A stretch of DNA of 64,000 nt from Cellvibrionaceae bacterium (lineage in GTDB: Bacteria; Pseudomonadota; Gammaproteobacteria; Pseudomonadales; Cellvibrionaceae). The notes under the pieces are model-generated. The model was not told the DNA's origin. It was given only the letters and a program-made list of their open reading frames with translations, and did not search any database. The stretch lies in NCBI GenBank assembly GCA_021151825.1, contig JAGKWQ010000006.1, positions 124,001-188,000 on the forward strand. Direction: 5' to 3'. Position numbers and translations under genes: made by a program. Shown one piece after another: positions 45,299-54,305 of the stretch (positions within the stretch are counted from its first letter, which is position 1; each line of letters begins with the position of its first letter).

Positions 45299-45799
45299 AT
45301 GGAAAATATCACTGAATACCAATATGCATGGGCGCTTTACCTCGCTGGTGCTTTGGGCTGTTCATTGGCGGCCTGGTTATTGTTCCGACGCCTGGGGCGA
45401 GCAGTTACGCATTTTATGGTGATCACTGTAATGGTGTTGCTATTTACGCCTTATGCAATTGATCAGGAAAAAATGACCATGGCTCCTGGAGTTTATACTC
45501 TGGTGTTTGGTTTTTTTGAGGGTGGTTTTATTGCAATCAAACCCTTGTTGAAAGTGATGTTGGGCATTTGGGCAATTGCACAGGTACTGTCTCTGGTGTA
45601 CCAGATACTGACGCGCAACCGACGCCCGACGCAAGAAGAATACCGCCCGTTCCAGCAAAATACCTATCCTGATGATGAGGACGATTACGGTTACAATCAA
45701 CCGCGGAATGATCGCAATTCAGGTCGCGGTTTATCGCGTGATGAGCGCATTGCGCGCGACGAACTCCTTCATGGTGAGCCCATTCGCGCTATTCGTTAG
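45299..45799 (+). CDS. Inner-membrane protein of unknown function
   Basis: This 166-residue protein has three probable membrane helices (about 10-28, 37-55 and 75-102) and then a hydrophilic, arginine- and asparagine-rich cytoplasmic tail of about 55 residues (YRPFQQNTYPDDEDDYGYN and RGLSRDERIARDELL). Comparable proteins follow ycgN in pseudomonads. I do not know a function. GGAG lies 7 bases before the ATG. A strong terminator follows at 45832, so this gene ends the rnd-side operon. Confidence 0.7.
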   Translation: MENITEYQYAWALYLAGALGCSLAAWLLFRRLGRAVTHFMVITVMVLLFTPYAIDQEKMTMAPGVYTLVFGFFEGGFIAIKPLLKVMLGIWAIAQVLSLVYQILTRNRRPTQEEYRPFQQNTYPDDEDDYGYNQPRNDRNSGRGLSRDERIARDELLHGEPIRAIR

Positions 45800-45831
45800 C
45801 CAAGCGCAATTCATTGCCAACCAGCATTGTC

Positions 45832-45860
45832 AAAAGCCAGCATTTCGCTGGCTTTTTTTG
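45832..45860 (+). terminator. Terminator after the rnd-ycgLN unit
   Basis: The arms AAAAGCCAGC and GCTGGCTTTT flank a five-base loop and run into seven T. Confidence 0.9.
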
Positions 45861-46009
45861 TTTCTTCTTATCTGCTGCCGTGTTTGATTATCTACCGGGT
45901 TAGTAATCCACCGACCAATTCCAGCTACGGTTTTTTACAAATTCCATTCCTGCTAAAAATGGCGAATTGGCTGCTTGCTGCTATAACTAATGGCAATAAC
46001 ATCCACAAT

Positions 46010-46031
46010 AAGCAGGTTTTGCCTGCTTTTT
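46010..46031 (+). terminator. Terminator-like hairpin in the leader of the vWA gene
   Basis: AAGCAGG and CCTGCTT pair around a five-base loop and are followed by TTTTT, ending 31 bases before the ATG at 46062. It could stop read-through from upstream or act as an attenuator if the promoter lies before it. The stem is short (7 pairs). Confidence 0.55.
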
Positions 46032-46061
46032 GCACATGCCGATTTGTTGACAGGAACCCTC

Positions 46062-48089
46062 ATGCGCCAACTGTGTTTATTGTTACTTTCTGTTGCGCTG
46101 CTCATGAATGGCCCCTTATGGGCTGATGAGATCGCAAAACCATTACCGGCTGATGTACGGGTAGTGATCGATATTTCCGGAAGCATGAAAAAAACCGATC
46201 CACAAAACTTGCGCAAACCTGCGGTGGATTTAATTGTGCGTTTGTTGCCGGATAACAGCAAAGCCGGCATCTGGACGTTTGGCCAATCGGTGAATATGCT
46301 GGTTCCTCATCGCGTGGTTGACCAGGCATGGCGCACTGAAGGGTCACAAAAAGCTAATACCATTAATTCCATCGCAATGTTCACCAATATTGGCGGTGCG
46401 CTGGAAAAAGCCGCTGAAGATTATGCAACGCCTTCCAAAGATTATCGGCGCAATATTATTTTGTTGACAGATGGTGTAGTAGATATCAGTAAAGAAGCCA
46501 TCGTAAATCTCAATGAGCGCAAACGCGTGCTCACCGAATTATTGCCCCGCTTAAAAGCGTCGGATTATCGTATTCATACCATTGCGCTCTCGGACGATTC
46601 TGATCAGGAATTAATGAAAAAGCTTTCCATCGCCACCGATGGTATTTCTGAAGTTGCTGATACTGCTGATGAGTTGATGAGCACTTTCTTAAGAATTTTC
46701 GATCAAGCTGTTCCCGCAGAACGCGTGCCGCTGGATGAAAATGGTTTTCTGGTGGATAGCAGCATCCAAGAGTTTACCGCATTGATTTTTCGTCGTGCCG
46801 AAGTGCCGGCCACTATTATTGTTGCGCCTGATGGTAAAGAATTTAGTAACACTGATCCCAAAAATAATGTGAATTGGTATCGCACGGATAAATACGATTT
46901 GATTACGGTGCAACATCCACTCGCAGGCCAATGGAAAGTAAAAACCGATATGGCACCTGGCAGTCGCGTGACGGTGGTGAGTAATTTACAACTGACCGTG
47001 CAGCCGATGAATAGTAATGTTAAATCCAATCAGCCATTAGATTTAACCTATTCCTTTCAGGAAAATGGCAAAACCATTATTAATAAAGATTTTCTCAATC
47101 TCTTAACCGGCGAAGTATTAATTTCCGGTGGCGATACTGCTGAAGTGAAATCAACTCCATTAACCATGGGGGCGCCTGATGACGGTAATTTCCATCAGCA
47201 ACTCCAGGGACTTAGCGGGCAGGGCGGGTATGATGTAAAAATTCTGATTGATGGTAAAACCTTCAAGCGAGAATTTGTCCACCACCTGAATATTTCTGAT
47301 TCAGCATTCAAGCTGGAAAAAACAGTGGATGAATCATCCGGTAAAAAAGTATACAGCTATAAATTAACCGCCGATCTGGAAGCGGTTGATGTTGGTGCAA
47401 CGACGGTTAAAGCCATTATTAAAAACTCCAAAGCCAATAATCTTGAGCGCGATCTGAATTCGATTGGCAACGAGCGCTGGGAGTTTTCGTTTACCCCGGT
47501 CCAAACTGCACATTACGACATCAGTTTGAATGTAACGGGTAAACAAATTGATGGCAGTCCGTTAACTGAAACCATTCAGGCTGACAGTTTTGATTTTCCT
47601 GATGAGGCCAGTGTGTTAGCAGCAGAACATCCGGCAAGCGAAGCTGCATCGTCATCCAGTGAAGCGGCTCCTGCTGCGGAAAAGCCGGCATCTGAAGCAG
47701 AAACTCAACCGGAAGAAAGCTCTAATTTGTGGCTCTATGTTGGCATCGGCATTGGTAATCTGTTAGTCCTTATTCTGGGGTATTTTGTTTATCGTTTAAT
47801 TGCTGGTGGAAAAAATAAGGACGATAACGACGAGATTGAAAAAACACTCAAAACCGATGTGAACAATTTGCAAAAAAATGCCAGCGCGCCAGCAGAGAAA
47901 ACGGTGATTGATGTTTCTGATGAGTCGGATATGGGTACTATACCCATGAGCGATAGCGGCCCCCAGAGCGTTAACAGCCCTATGGGCAACAACGATGAAC
48001 CAGAAGTAAAAATGCCTGATGATTTAATGGCCGATAATCTGTTTCCGTTAGATAATATGGAAGAACCTGCCGATAAAGATAAAACCTGA
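46062..48089 (+). CDS. von Willebrand factor A-domain membrane protein (TIGR03503-like)
   Basis: This 675-residue protein has a signal peptide (LCLLLLSVALLMNGPLWA) and a vWA domain (about 30-210) with the metal-site motif Asp37-Ile-Ser39-Gly-Ser41 and a later IILLTDGVVD. The middle (about 220-500) is beta-rich, with Ig-like repeats. An Ala/Ser/Glu low-complexity stretch (about 510-550) precedes one transmembrane helix (LWLYVGIGIGNLLVLILGYFVYRLI) and a charged cytoplasmic tail. The form fits TIGR03503, a family of unknown function thought to act in the envelope. The ATG at 46062 has AGGA upstream; the earlier in-frame start lies in an implausible leader. It overlaps the GNAT gene by one base. 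Confidence 0.82.
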   Translation: MRQLCLLLLSVALLMNGPLWADEIAKPLPADVRVVIDISGSMKKTDPQNLRKPAVDLIVRLLPDNSKAGIWTFGQSVNMLVPHRVVDQAWRTEGSQKANTINSIAMFTNIGGALEKAAEDYATPSKDYRRNIILLTDGVVDISKEAIVNLNERKRVLTELLPRLKASDYRIHTIALSDDSDQELMKKLSIATDGISEVADTADELMSTFLRIFDQAVPAERVPLDENGFLVDSSIQEFTALIFRRAEVPATIIVAPDGKEFSNTDPKNNVNWYRTDKYDLITVQHPLAGQWKVKTDMAPGSRVTVVSNLQLTVQPMNSNVKSNQPLDLTYSFQENGKTIINKDFLNLLTGEVLISGGDTAEVKSTPLTMGAPDDGNFHQQLQGLSGQGGYDVKILIDGKTFKREFVHHLNISDSAFKLEKTVDESSGKKVYSYKLTADLEAVDVGATTVKAIIKNSKANNLERDLNSIGNERWEFSFTPVQTAHYDISLNVTGKQIDGSPLTETIQADSFDFPDEASVLAAEHPASEAASSSSEAAPAAEKPASEAETQPEESSNLWLYVGIGIGNLLVLILGYFVYRLIAGGKNKDDNDEIEKTLKTDVNNLQKNASAPAEKTVIDVSDESDMGTIPMSDSGPQSVNSPMGNNDEPEVKMPDDLMADNLFPLDNMEEPADKDKT

Positions 48090-48553
48090 TGTCTGTTTGT
48101 GAACCAAACCTGTCTCTACCTGATCCTTCCTTCTTGTTTCAATCCATAGAACCAGCGCGTGCGGCGCTGGTAGACCGTTTCTATCGCGACCATGGCTATA
48201 AAGTAAAATGTGCGGTGCATGAACGCCTGTTTGTACTGGCTGATTCAAGCGGTGACTTTATTGCAGCGGCGCGCCTGGTGCCCCAGGCATCCGGACATTA
48301 TTGGTTGCGAAATCTATTGGTAGATCCACAGTGGCGAGGGCGGGGGCTGGCGAGTCGTTTGATGATTGATTGCAAGCCTCATATTGCGCCGTCAGGCTGT
48401 TATTGTTTTGCGCTGCCACATCTCACGGGATTTTATCGTCGACTCGGTTTTGAAATTGATCCGGTGCATTGCCCTGCTGATATTGTGGCTATCCATCAAA
48501 AATATCGGTCACGTGGACGTGATTGGGTACTGATGGGTTATAGCCAGTCCTGA
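48089..48553 (+). CDS. GNAT-family N-acetyltransferase
   Basis: This 154-residue protein has the GNAT fold. The acetyl-CoA loop is WLRNLLVDPQWRGRGLASRLM (Q/RxxGxG/A, here RGRGLA). Strands FVLADSSGDFIAAARLVPQ precede it, and FYRRLGFEIDP is the typical terminal element. It starts on the last base of the preceding stop codon (TGATG), so it is translated with the vWA gene. The substrate is unknown; such short GNATs may acetylate small amines or protein termini. Confidence 0.85.
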   Translation: MSVCEPNLSLPDPSFLFQSIEPARAALVDRFYRDHGYKVKCAVHERLFVLADSSGDFIAAARLVPQASGHYWLRNLLVDPQWRGRGLASRLMIDCKPHIAPSGCYCFALPHLTGFYRRLGFEIDPVHCPADIVAIHQKYRSRGRDWVLMGYSQS

Positions 48554-48684
48554 AATATTTTTAAATTTGATACATAGGCAAAACCAAATAGCGAGTAAGG
48601 TTGTCTCTAATTTATAGTTATCCCATTGCATCTGATTACATCACTATAGTTTGTTTAAATCACCCATTCAGCTAAGGAGTTTTT

Positions 48685-49152
48685 ATGAATATCGATATCG
48701 GAATTTCCCAAGCGCATCGCGAGGAAATCGCCCATGGTTTATCCCGGTTGTTGGCCGATACCTACACCCTTTACCTGAAAACCCATAACTTCCACTGGAA
48801 CGTCACTGGTCCAATGTTTCAAACATTGCACTTGATGTTTGAAACCCAATACACCGAATTGGCATTGGCAGTTGACCTTGTAGCAGAGCGTATTCGTTCG
48901 TTGGGTTTTCCTGCACCGGGAACCTACAAACAGTACGCCGCATTGAGCAGTATTAAGGAAGAGGAAGGCATTCCAAAAGCGCAAGAAATGATCAAGCTGT
49001 TGGTGGAAGGGCAGGAAGCTGTTGTACGAACTGCGCGCTCTTTATTCCCGGCGGCTGAGGCGGCACAAGATGAGGCGACTGCGGATTTGTTAACCCAGCG
49101 TATTCAATTGCACGAAAAAACAGCATGGATGTTGCGCAGCTTGCTCGAATAA
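48685..49152 (+). CDS. dps: Dps-like ferritin (DNA-protection/iron storage)
   Basis: This 155-residue four-helix protein forms the usual 12-mer shell, storing iron and detoxifying peroxide. The ferroxidase site is recognisable in THNFHWNVTGPMFQTLHLMFETQYTEL, with His37, His49 and Glu53. The C-terminal helix LTQRIQLHEKTAWMLRSLL is typical. AAGGAG lies 7 bases before the ATG. It has its own terminator at 49185. Regulation by OxyR or stationary-phase factors is usual in the family, but no convincing site was found in the 131 bases upstream. Confidence 0.88.
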   Translation: MNIDIGISQAHREEIAHGLSRLLADTYTLYLKTHNFHWNVTGPMFQTLHLMFETQYTELALAVDLVAERIRSLGFPAPGTYKQYAALSSIKEEEGIPKAQEMIKLLVEGQEAVVRTARSLFPAAEAAQDEATADLLTQRIQLHEKTAWMLRSLLE

Positions 49153-49184
49153 TTTTATTCAATATTGTTGAGTGCAACATAAAC

Positions 49185-49209
49185 AAAACCCGGCATTGCC
49201 GGGTTTTTT
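49185..49209 (+). terminator. Terminator after dps
   Basis: AAAACCCGGC and GCCGGGTTTT pair around ATT and continue into a T-run. Confidence 0.9.
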
Positions 49210-49577
49210 ATTGCTCGAAATTTGCGCGTACAAATGTGAGAAATTTCCCCGAACTCGCGCCATAGATTAAAAAATTAATCGTTGTTGTATCCCACTTTTT
49301 TAAATGTGATTTTTCAAACTTTTGATTATTAAGGTTTTTTATCCATCCTACTAAAGTCCGTTCTCTCGAACTTCCCACCTTGATCAATTGATGTCTATTC
49401 GGACGCCTGCCTTGGTTAAACACGTGAATATAGCGTAGGGATTTAATAACAAAACCTTCGTTTTAATCCCTAATAAGCAAGACCAGTGAGAGGTAAGTAA
49501 CTGGCTCGTGAGCCTCCATCGGCGGCCCCCACACTACAGCGAGTTACGATAACAATAACGGTTCGAGGATTAAGTTC
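49210..49577 (+). other. Leader and promoter region of the large TonB receptor
   Basis: This 368-base region has no gene I can support. It holds the inverted repeat at 49436-49472 and a small hairpin GGCTCGTGAGCC near 49503. GAGG lies 8 bases before the receptor ATG. The long leader suggests regulation of the receptor transcript. Confidence 0.45.
49436..49472 (+). promoter_or_regulatory. Inverted repeat TAGGGATT...AATCCCTA in the receptor leader
   Basis: Eight-base perfect arms are 21 bases apart. Inside, AAAAC and GTTTT can form a second stem around CTTC, giving a bulged hairpin. It lies 106-142 bases before the receptor start. It could be an operator with two half-sites or an RNA structure. 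Confidence 0.45.
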
Positions 49578-52526
49578 ATGCAAAACCCAATGACATTTAA
49601 AAAGAAGATGATTGCTACTACCGTCGCATCGGTCATGGCGGCTGGTTTTAGCACCATCGCATTTGCGCAGGACGATGGCGCAGTTGAAGAAGTTGTGATT
49701 ACCGGTATTAAAGGTAGCTTGCAGCGTGCGATGGATATCAAACGCGATGCTACTGGTGTAGTTGATGCGATTTCTGCAGAAGACATCGGCAAGATGCCCG
49801 ATTCCAACCTTGCAGAATCCCTGCAACGTATTCCTGGTGTATCGATTGACCGTGTAAACGGCGAAGGCAGTAAAGTGACTGTTCGTGGTTTGGGCAGTGG
49901 CTACAACCTGGTAACTCTGAACAGCCGTCAAATGCCAGCCTCTTCTTTTGGTACCAGTCGTTCATTCGACTTTGCGAACCTGGCTTCTGAAGGTATCGCC
50001 GGTGTTGAAGTTTTCAAAAGCGGTCGTGCCGATGTGCAGTCCGGCGGCATGGGGGCATTAATCAACATTTTGACTCCTCGCCCTCTTAGTAGTCCGGGGT
50101 TGAAAGCAATTGTGTCCGGAAAGGCAGTTCGCGATGAATCCTCTGTCATTGAAGGTGGTGTAACTCCGGAAATTTCCGGTTTGTTCAGCAATACCTTCGC
50201 CGATGACAAAATTGGCGTTTCTTTGACCGCTAGTTATCAAGATCGTAACAGCGGCAACCGCCAATCCCAGGTGAGTGGTTGGTTTACTCATGCGGCTGAT
50301 AAGCCGATAGGTGACTGGGACGACTTACCATCTAGCTATAAAGATGTGCCGGAAGGTAGAAGCCGTGCGCTTCCATCCGAGATTATGTACCGCGTTAATG
50401 AAGTAAATCGCAAGCGCACAAACGCTCAGTTGACTGTTCAGTACCAACCAGTAGAAAGACTGACGGTAACGGCTGATTACCTCTACGTTAACCAAGAGCG
50501 TGAAGAAAACAACTTTGGTACCGGCCTTTGGTTTACCCGTCCTAACGATGGTTCTCTCGAAATTGAGTGGAGTGACACCAACCCTGCTTATCCGCTTTCT
50601 TACACCGAAGTCGCAAGGGCTAAAGAGCTTAACTATGTTATTAACCATAACCAGGCTAAATCAGATCTTAAATCAGCCGGTTTGAATATGAAGTGGGATG
50701 CTACCGATAATCTGGTGGTGGAATTTGATGCACACAACTCAGACTCTTACTCTGGTCCGAACGGTAAGTGGGGCGGTAATAACCAGTTCCACTTCGGCAT
50801 TATCGATGACTATAAGGTGAGTGTTGATTTCACCAAGAAATATCCGCTTATGCATTTTGAGTATGCTGATGGTCGTGATGACGTAGTACCTGATGTTTCT
50901 CGTATGCAGCTGACCAACAATATTTTCCGTGTACAAGATCAGGACTCTGCTGTTGATGAGTACCAATTAAAAGGTACTTATACTTTCGATGATAGCTTTA
51001 TCGACAACATTAAAGCCGGTGCAGGTACTAACGAAATCACCAACAAGTATTACTTCCTGGGCCGTCAAGAGCAAAACCAAGGTACCTGGGGCGGTGTGCA
51101 GGGTAAAAATGGTATTGGTGATATTCCGCAGTACTACTGGATTGTTGACAGGCTGACCAACTACTTTGACAACAGTGAATTCAATAGCCCTAATTTCCAA
51201 AACACGATTGTTCGCGCCAACTGGGATGAGTTGTTGGATGTTAGTGCAAGGCTCTATGGCTCCGATACTGGCCCTTGTCCAAAGGCTTACTGTACTTTCC
51301 GCGACAACACCATGGCGAATGACGGGTTGGACGACGATGTTACAACAGAGACCACTGATTTTGCTTACGTGCAGTTTGGTTTCAAGCCAGAGATCGTGGG
51401 TATGCCGGCTAACTTGGCAGTAGGTGTGCGTTATGAAACTACTGACGTTGAATCATCCCAATATGTAGCGGCTTATCTGCCGTTAGCTCGCTGGAATGGT
51501 GGTAACGAGTATGCTTTGACGGCTAATGGTAACGAATACGGCACCTCCACGGGTAACTATTCAAAAACTTTACCGAACCTCGATTTTGATATTTCCTTGA
51601 CGGATGATATTAAAGCTCGTGCGTCTATCAGCAAAACTATCGCGCGCGCGGACTTTGCCGATTTGAGAGGTGGTTACAAGTGGAATGCTGCACCGCGCAG
51701 CAGTGAGGTCACTGCATCATCGGGTAACCCAAACCTGAAACCAATGGAATCAACCAACTTTGATATATCCGCAGAGTGGTACTACGCCGACTCTAGCTAT
51801 GTATCGTTAGGTTACTTCAAAAAAGACGTTGCTGACTTCATCGGTGGTTCTGCCCCGCAAGAAGGCTCAACAGCGGATCTGCCGGGTGGTATAGCAGAGC
51901 CTTTCCGTACTCCTTACATGGGAGAGCGTTGGAAGGAGGCTATGGCAGCTGGTAATACCACGAATCCGGACATCGCAGCTTACATTCGTGCCAAATATCC
52001 TGAGACTGTAGATCCAGTTACTGGCCATATTTGGGCATTGCCAACAGATCCAATTCTTAACTACGAGAGCACCCAACCGATCAATAACAAAGATGCGTCT
52101 ATCGATGGTATTGAAATTGCGTGGCAGCATACTTTTGGTGAGTCAGGTTTCGGCTTCCAGGCGAATGCTACCGTAGTGGATTCTGATACCGAGTTTGACA
52201 ATGCATCCACTGGATCACAGTTTGCTGTTTATGGTTTGAGTGACTCTGCAAACTTTATCGGTTTCTACGATAAAAATGGTCTGCAAGCTCGTCTGGCTTA
52301 TAACTGGCGTGATGACTTCTTAAATAGTTACGCAGGTTATACCGAAGCTTATGGTCAGTTGGATGCCAGTGTAAGCTACGACATCACTGACAACCTGACT
52401 GTGTCTATGGAAGCATTGAACCTCACTGACGAAGACACACGTACTTATGTGCGCGATACCGGTATGACATCTAGCTATACCGAAACCGGTGCTCGTTACA
52501 ATGTGGGTGTTCGTTACAGCTTCTAA
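49578..52526 (+). CDS. TonB-dependent receptor, TIGR01782 (Xanthomonas/Caulobacter type)
   Basis: This large outer-membrane receptor has 982 residues. The signal peptide ends at STIAFA (about 30) and the TonB box EEVVITG is near 36-42. It is followed by the class signature GSLQRAMDIKRDATGVVDAI, DIGKMPDSNLAESLQRIPGVSI and VTVRGLGSGYNLVTLNSRQMP. The barrel contains long loops and ends ARYNVGVRYSF with the C-terminal Phe needed for outer-membrane assembly. TIGR01782 receptors are typically tied to carbohydrate or other complex substrates, not iron. A terminator lies 51 bases after the stop, so the downstream halogenase genes have their own promoter, but the four share the region and probably the substrate. 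Confidence 0.92.
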   Translation: MQNPMTFKKKMIATTVASVMAAGFSTIAFAQDDGAVEEVVITGIKGSLQRAMDIKRDATGVVDAISAEDIGKMPDSNLAESLQRIPGVSIDRVNGEGSKVTVRGLGSGYNLVTLNSRQMPASSFGTSRSFDFANLASEGIAGVEVFKSGRADVQSGGMGALINILTPRPLSSPGLKAIVSGKAVRDESSVIEGGVTPEISGLFSNTFADDKIGVSLTASYQDRNSGNRQSQVSGWFTHAADKPIGDWDDLPSSYKDVPEGRSRALPSEIMYRVNEVNRKRTNAQLTVQYQPVERLTVTADYLYVNQEREENNFGTGLWFTRPNDGSLEIEWSDTNPAYPLSYTEVARAKELNYVINHNQAKSDLKSAGLNMKWDATDNLVVEFDAHNSDSYSGPNGKWGGNNQFHFGIIDDYKVSVDFTKKYPLMHFEYADGRDDVVPDVSRMQLTNNIFRVQDQDSAVDEYQLKGTYTFDDSFIDNIKAGAGTNEITNKYYFLGRQEQNQGTWGGVQGKNGIGDIPQYYWIVDRLTNYFDNSEFNSPNFQNTIVRANWDELLDVSARLYGSDTGPCPKAYCTFRDNTMANDGLDDDVTTETTDFAYVQFGFKPEIVGMPANLAVGVRYETTDVESSQYVAAYLPLARWNGGNEYALTANGNEYGTSTGNYSKTLPNLDFDISLTDDIKARASISKTIARADFADLRGGYKWNAAPRSSEVTASSGNPNLKPMESTNFDISAEWYYADSSYVSLGYFKKDVADFIGGSAPQEGSTADLPGGIAEPFRTPYMGERWKEAMAAGNTTNPDIAAYIRAKYPETVDPVTGHIWALPTDPILNYESTQPINNKDASIDGIEIAWQHTFGESGFGFQANATVVDSDTEFDNASTGSQFAVYGLSDSANFIGFYDKNGLQARLAYNWRDDFLNSYAGYTEAYGQLDASVSYDITDNLTVSMEALNLTDEDTRTYVRDTGMTSSYTETGARYNVGVRYSF

Positions 52527-52576
52527 TGTTATTTAGGTGTTGTATTGGATTGTTGCATTAATGTTGTACTGCAACT

Positions 52577-52606
52577 AAAAAAGCCGCTGGAAACAGCGGC
52601 TTTTTT
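52577..52606 (+). terminator. Terminator after the large receptor
   Basis: The 13-base arms AAAAAAGCCGCTG and CAGCGGCTTTTTT flank a GAAA tetraloop, giving a strong rho-independent terminator. Confidence 0.93.
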
Positions 52607-52682
52607 AACGGTTTGCGCTAGTCTCATTCCTGTTCATACTGGTTACCAATAAAAATTATTATAGAAGTTCAGCAGGTTGCAT

Positions 52683-54254
52683 ATGACTGATCAAATAACC
52701 CAAGTGGTAATAGTGGGTGGTGGCTCCGCGGGTTGGTTAGCGGCGGGTGTTATTGCGGCATTAAGCCCTGCGCGTGTTCAGATCACACTGATTGAATCCC
52801 CTGATATTAATCCTATCGGCGTAGGTGAGGGCACTTGGCCAACCATGTGTGCAACCTTGCAAACGATGGGCATATCAGAAACCGAATTTTTCCGTGAATG
52901 TGATGCGAGCTTTAAACAAGGTTCTAAATTCTCTCGCTGGACAAGCTTGTCAAAAGAAGATGATTACTATCATCCCTTCACTGCTCCAGCCAAATATCAT
53001 GAAATTAATCTGGCTCCATTTTGGATGCCTTTCCGCGATAAAATTCCTTTTGCCAATGCAGTGTGTCCACAATCTGCGATTTGCGATTTAGGTTACGCGC
53101 CCAAACAAATTTCTACTGCAGAATTTGGCGCTGTATTAAATTACGGATACCACCTTGATGCAGGAAAATTTTCGCCTTTTTTGCATAAACATTGCGTTGA
53201 AAAATTAGGTGTGACATACGTTCGTGCAAATGTCACTGCGATAAATTCGCATGAAAATGGCGATATCAAATCCGTTACTACCGACACTCAAGGTGAAGTT
53301 TCCGGCGAATTATTTATTGACTGTACCGGGTTGTCATCCTTATTGCTTGGCAAGCATTACGCCATCCCAGTGGTCTCGCAAAAAAATACGCTCTTTAATG
53401 ATTCCGCACTGGCGGTTCAAATTCCCTATGCGAATGGTGCAGACGCTATCGCGTCGCATACCTTATCGACTGCGCAGTCTGCCGGCTGGATTTGGGATAT
53501 AGGTTTACAATCCCGACGTGGCATTGGGCATGTATTTTCCAGTGCCTACACAACGGATGAGTTTGCCGAAAGAGAGTTGCGCAATTACATTGCTCCAGCC
53601 GTTGGTGAAAAAATGGCGGAGGAGTTATCAGTCAGGAAAATTTCATTTAATCCTGGCCATCGCCAAACTTTCTGGCATAAAAACTGTGTAGCAATTGGTT
53701 TATCTGCAGGTTTTATTGAGCCATTGGAAGCGACTGCATTAGTATTGATTGAAGTCTCCGCAAAAATGATCGCGGAGCAGTTTCCGGCTAATCGCACTAC
53801 TATGGATATAGTGGCCAAACGATTTAATCGCACACTGAGCCATCATTGGCAACAAATTATCGATTTTTTAAAGCTGCATTATGTGCTTACGAAGCGTACT
53901 GATACAGCATATTGGCGTGATAACTGCCTTGCCAGTACAATTCCTGACAGTTTGAAAGAACTCTTGGAGTTGTGGAAAACACAATCGCCTTGGCGATACG
54001 ACGAAGTATTGAGGGAAGAAATGTTTCCTTCTGCCAGTTACCAATATATTTATTACGGTATGAAAGGTGCTGCATCTGCAAATATCGATAGCAAAATGGG
54101 CGTCGACGTAAAACGTTTGCAGGAAAAAAAGTTAAGGAAAGCAGAATCCCTGTTTATGGAAAATGCGCAGCACATTCAGCAACTAAAGAAAGTTTTACTG
54201 CCTAATCGCGAATTGATTGAAAAAATAAAAAAACACAGATTACAAAAAATTTAG
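52683..54254 (+). CDS. Flavin-dependent (tryptophan-type) halogenase
   Basis: This 523-residue FADH2-dependent halogenase-family protein starts at the ATG at 52683; an in-frame TTG two codons earlier is less likely. FAD binding is VGGGSAGWLAA at 11-21. The motif GEGTWPTM is typical. The active-site lysine is Lys78 in ASFKQGSKF, and the late Glu is in GFIEPLEATAL. The usual WxWxIP motif appears as GWIWDIGLQ (268-276), with Pro replaced by Gly. In known halogenases Lys carries the chlorinating species, so halogenation is possible, but such cluster-linked members have unproven substrates. A reductase partner is absent nearby. The gene precedes sapC and a cupin gene on the same strand. Confidence 0.88.
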   Translation: MTDQITQVVIVGGGSAGWLAAGVIAALSPARVQITLIESPDINPIGVGEGTWPTMCATLQTMGISETEFFRECDASFKQGSKFSRWTSLSKEDDYYHPFTAPAKYHEINLAPFWMPFRDKIPFANAVCPQSAICDLGYAPKQISTAEFGAVLNYGYHLDAGKFSPFLHKHCVEKLGVTYVRANVTAINSHENGDIKSVTTDTQGEVSGELFIDCTGLSSLLLGKHYAIPVVSQKNTLFNDSALAVQIPYANGADAIASHTLSTAQSAGWIWDIGLQSRRGIGHVFSSAYTTDEFAERELRNYIAPAVGEKMAEELSVRKISFNPGHRQTFWHKNCVAIGLSAGFIEPLEATALVLIEVSAKMIAEQFPANRTTMDIVAKRFNRTLSHHWQQIIDFLKLHYVLTKRTDTAYWRDNCLASTIPDSLKELLELWKTQSPWRYDEVLREEMFPSASYQYIYYGMKGAASANIDSKMGVDVKRLQEKKLRKAESLFMENAQHIQQLKKVLLPNRELIEKIKKHRLQKI

Positions 54255-54305
54255 AATCCAGCACTGAAAATAATAATGCTGGATAGTTCCTTTCTTGGAG
54301 ATACT

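Noticed and set aside
48614..48657. ATAG and CTAT elements upstream of dps resembling an OxyR site
   Set aside because: The spacing between the outer tetramers is 26 bases, not the 29 of the ATAG-N7-CTAT-N7-ATAG-N7-CTAT pattern, and the inner tetramers do not match.
49478..49577. Possible c-di-GMP or other riboswitch in the receptor leader
   Set aside because: The conserved GEMM core elements were not found; only a short GGCTC/GAGCC stem is present.
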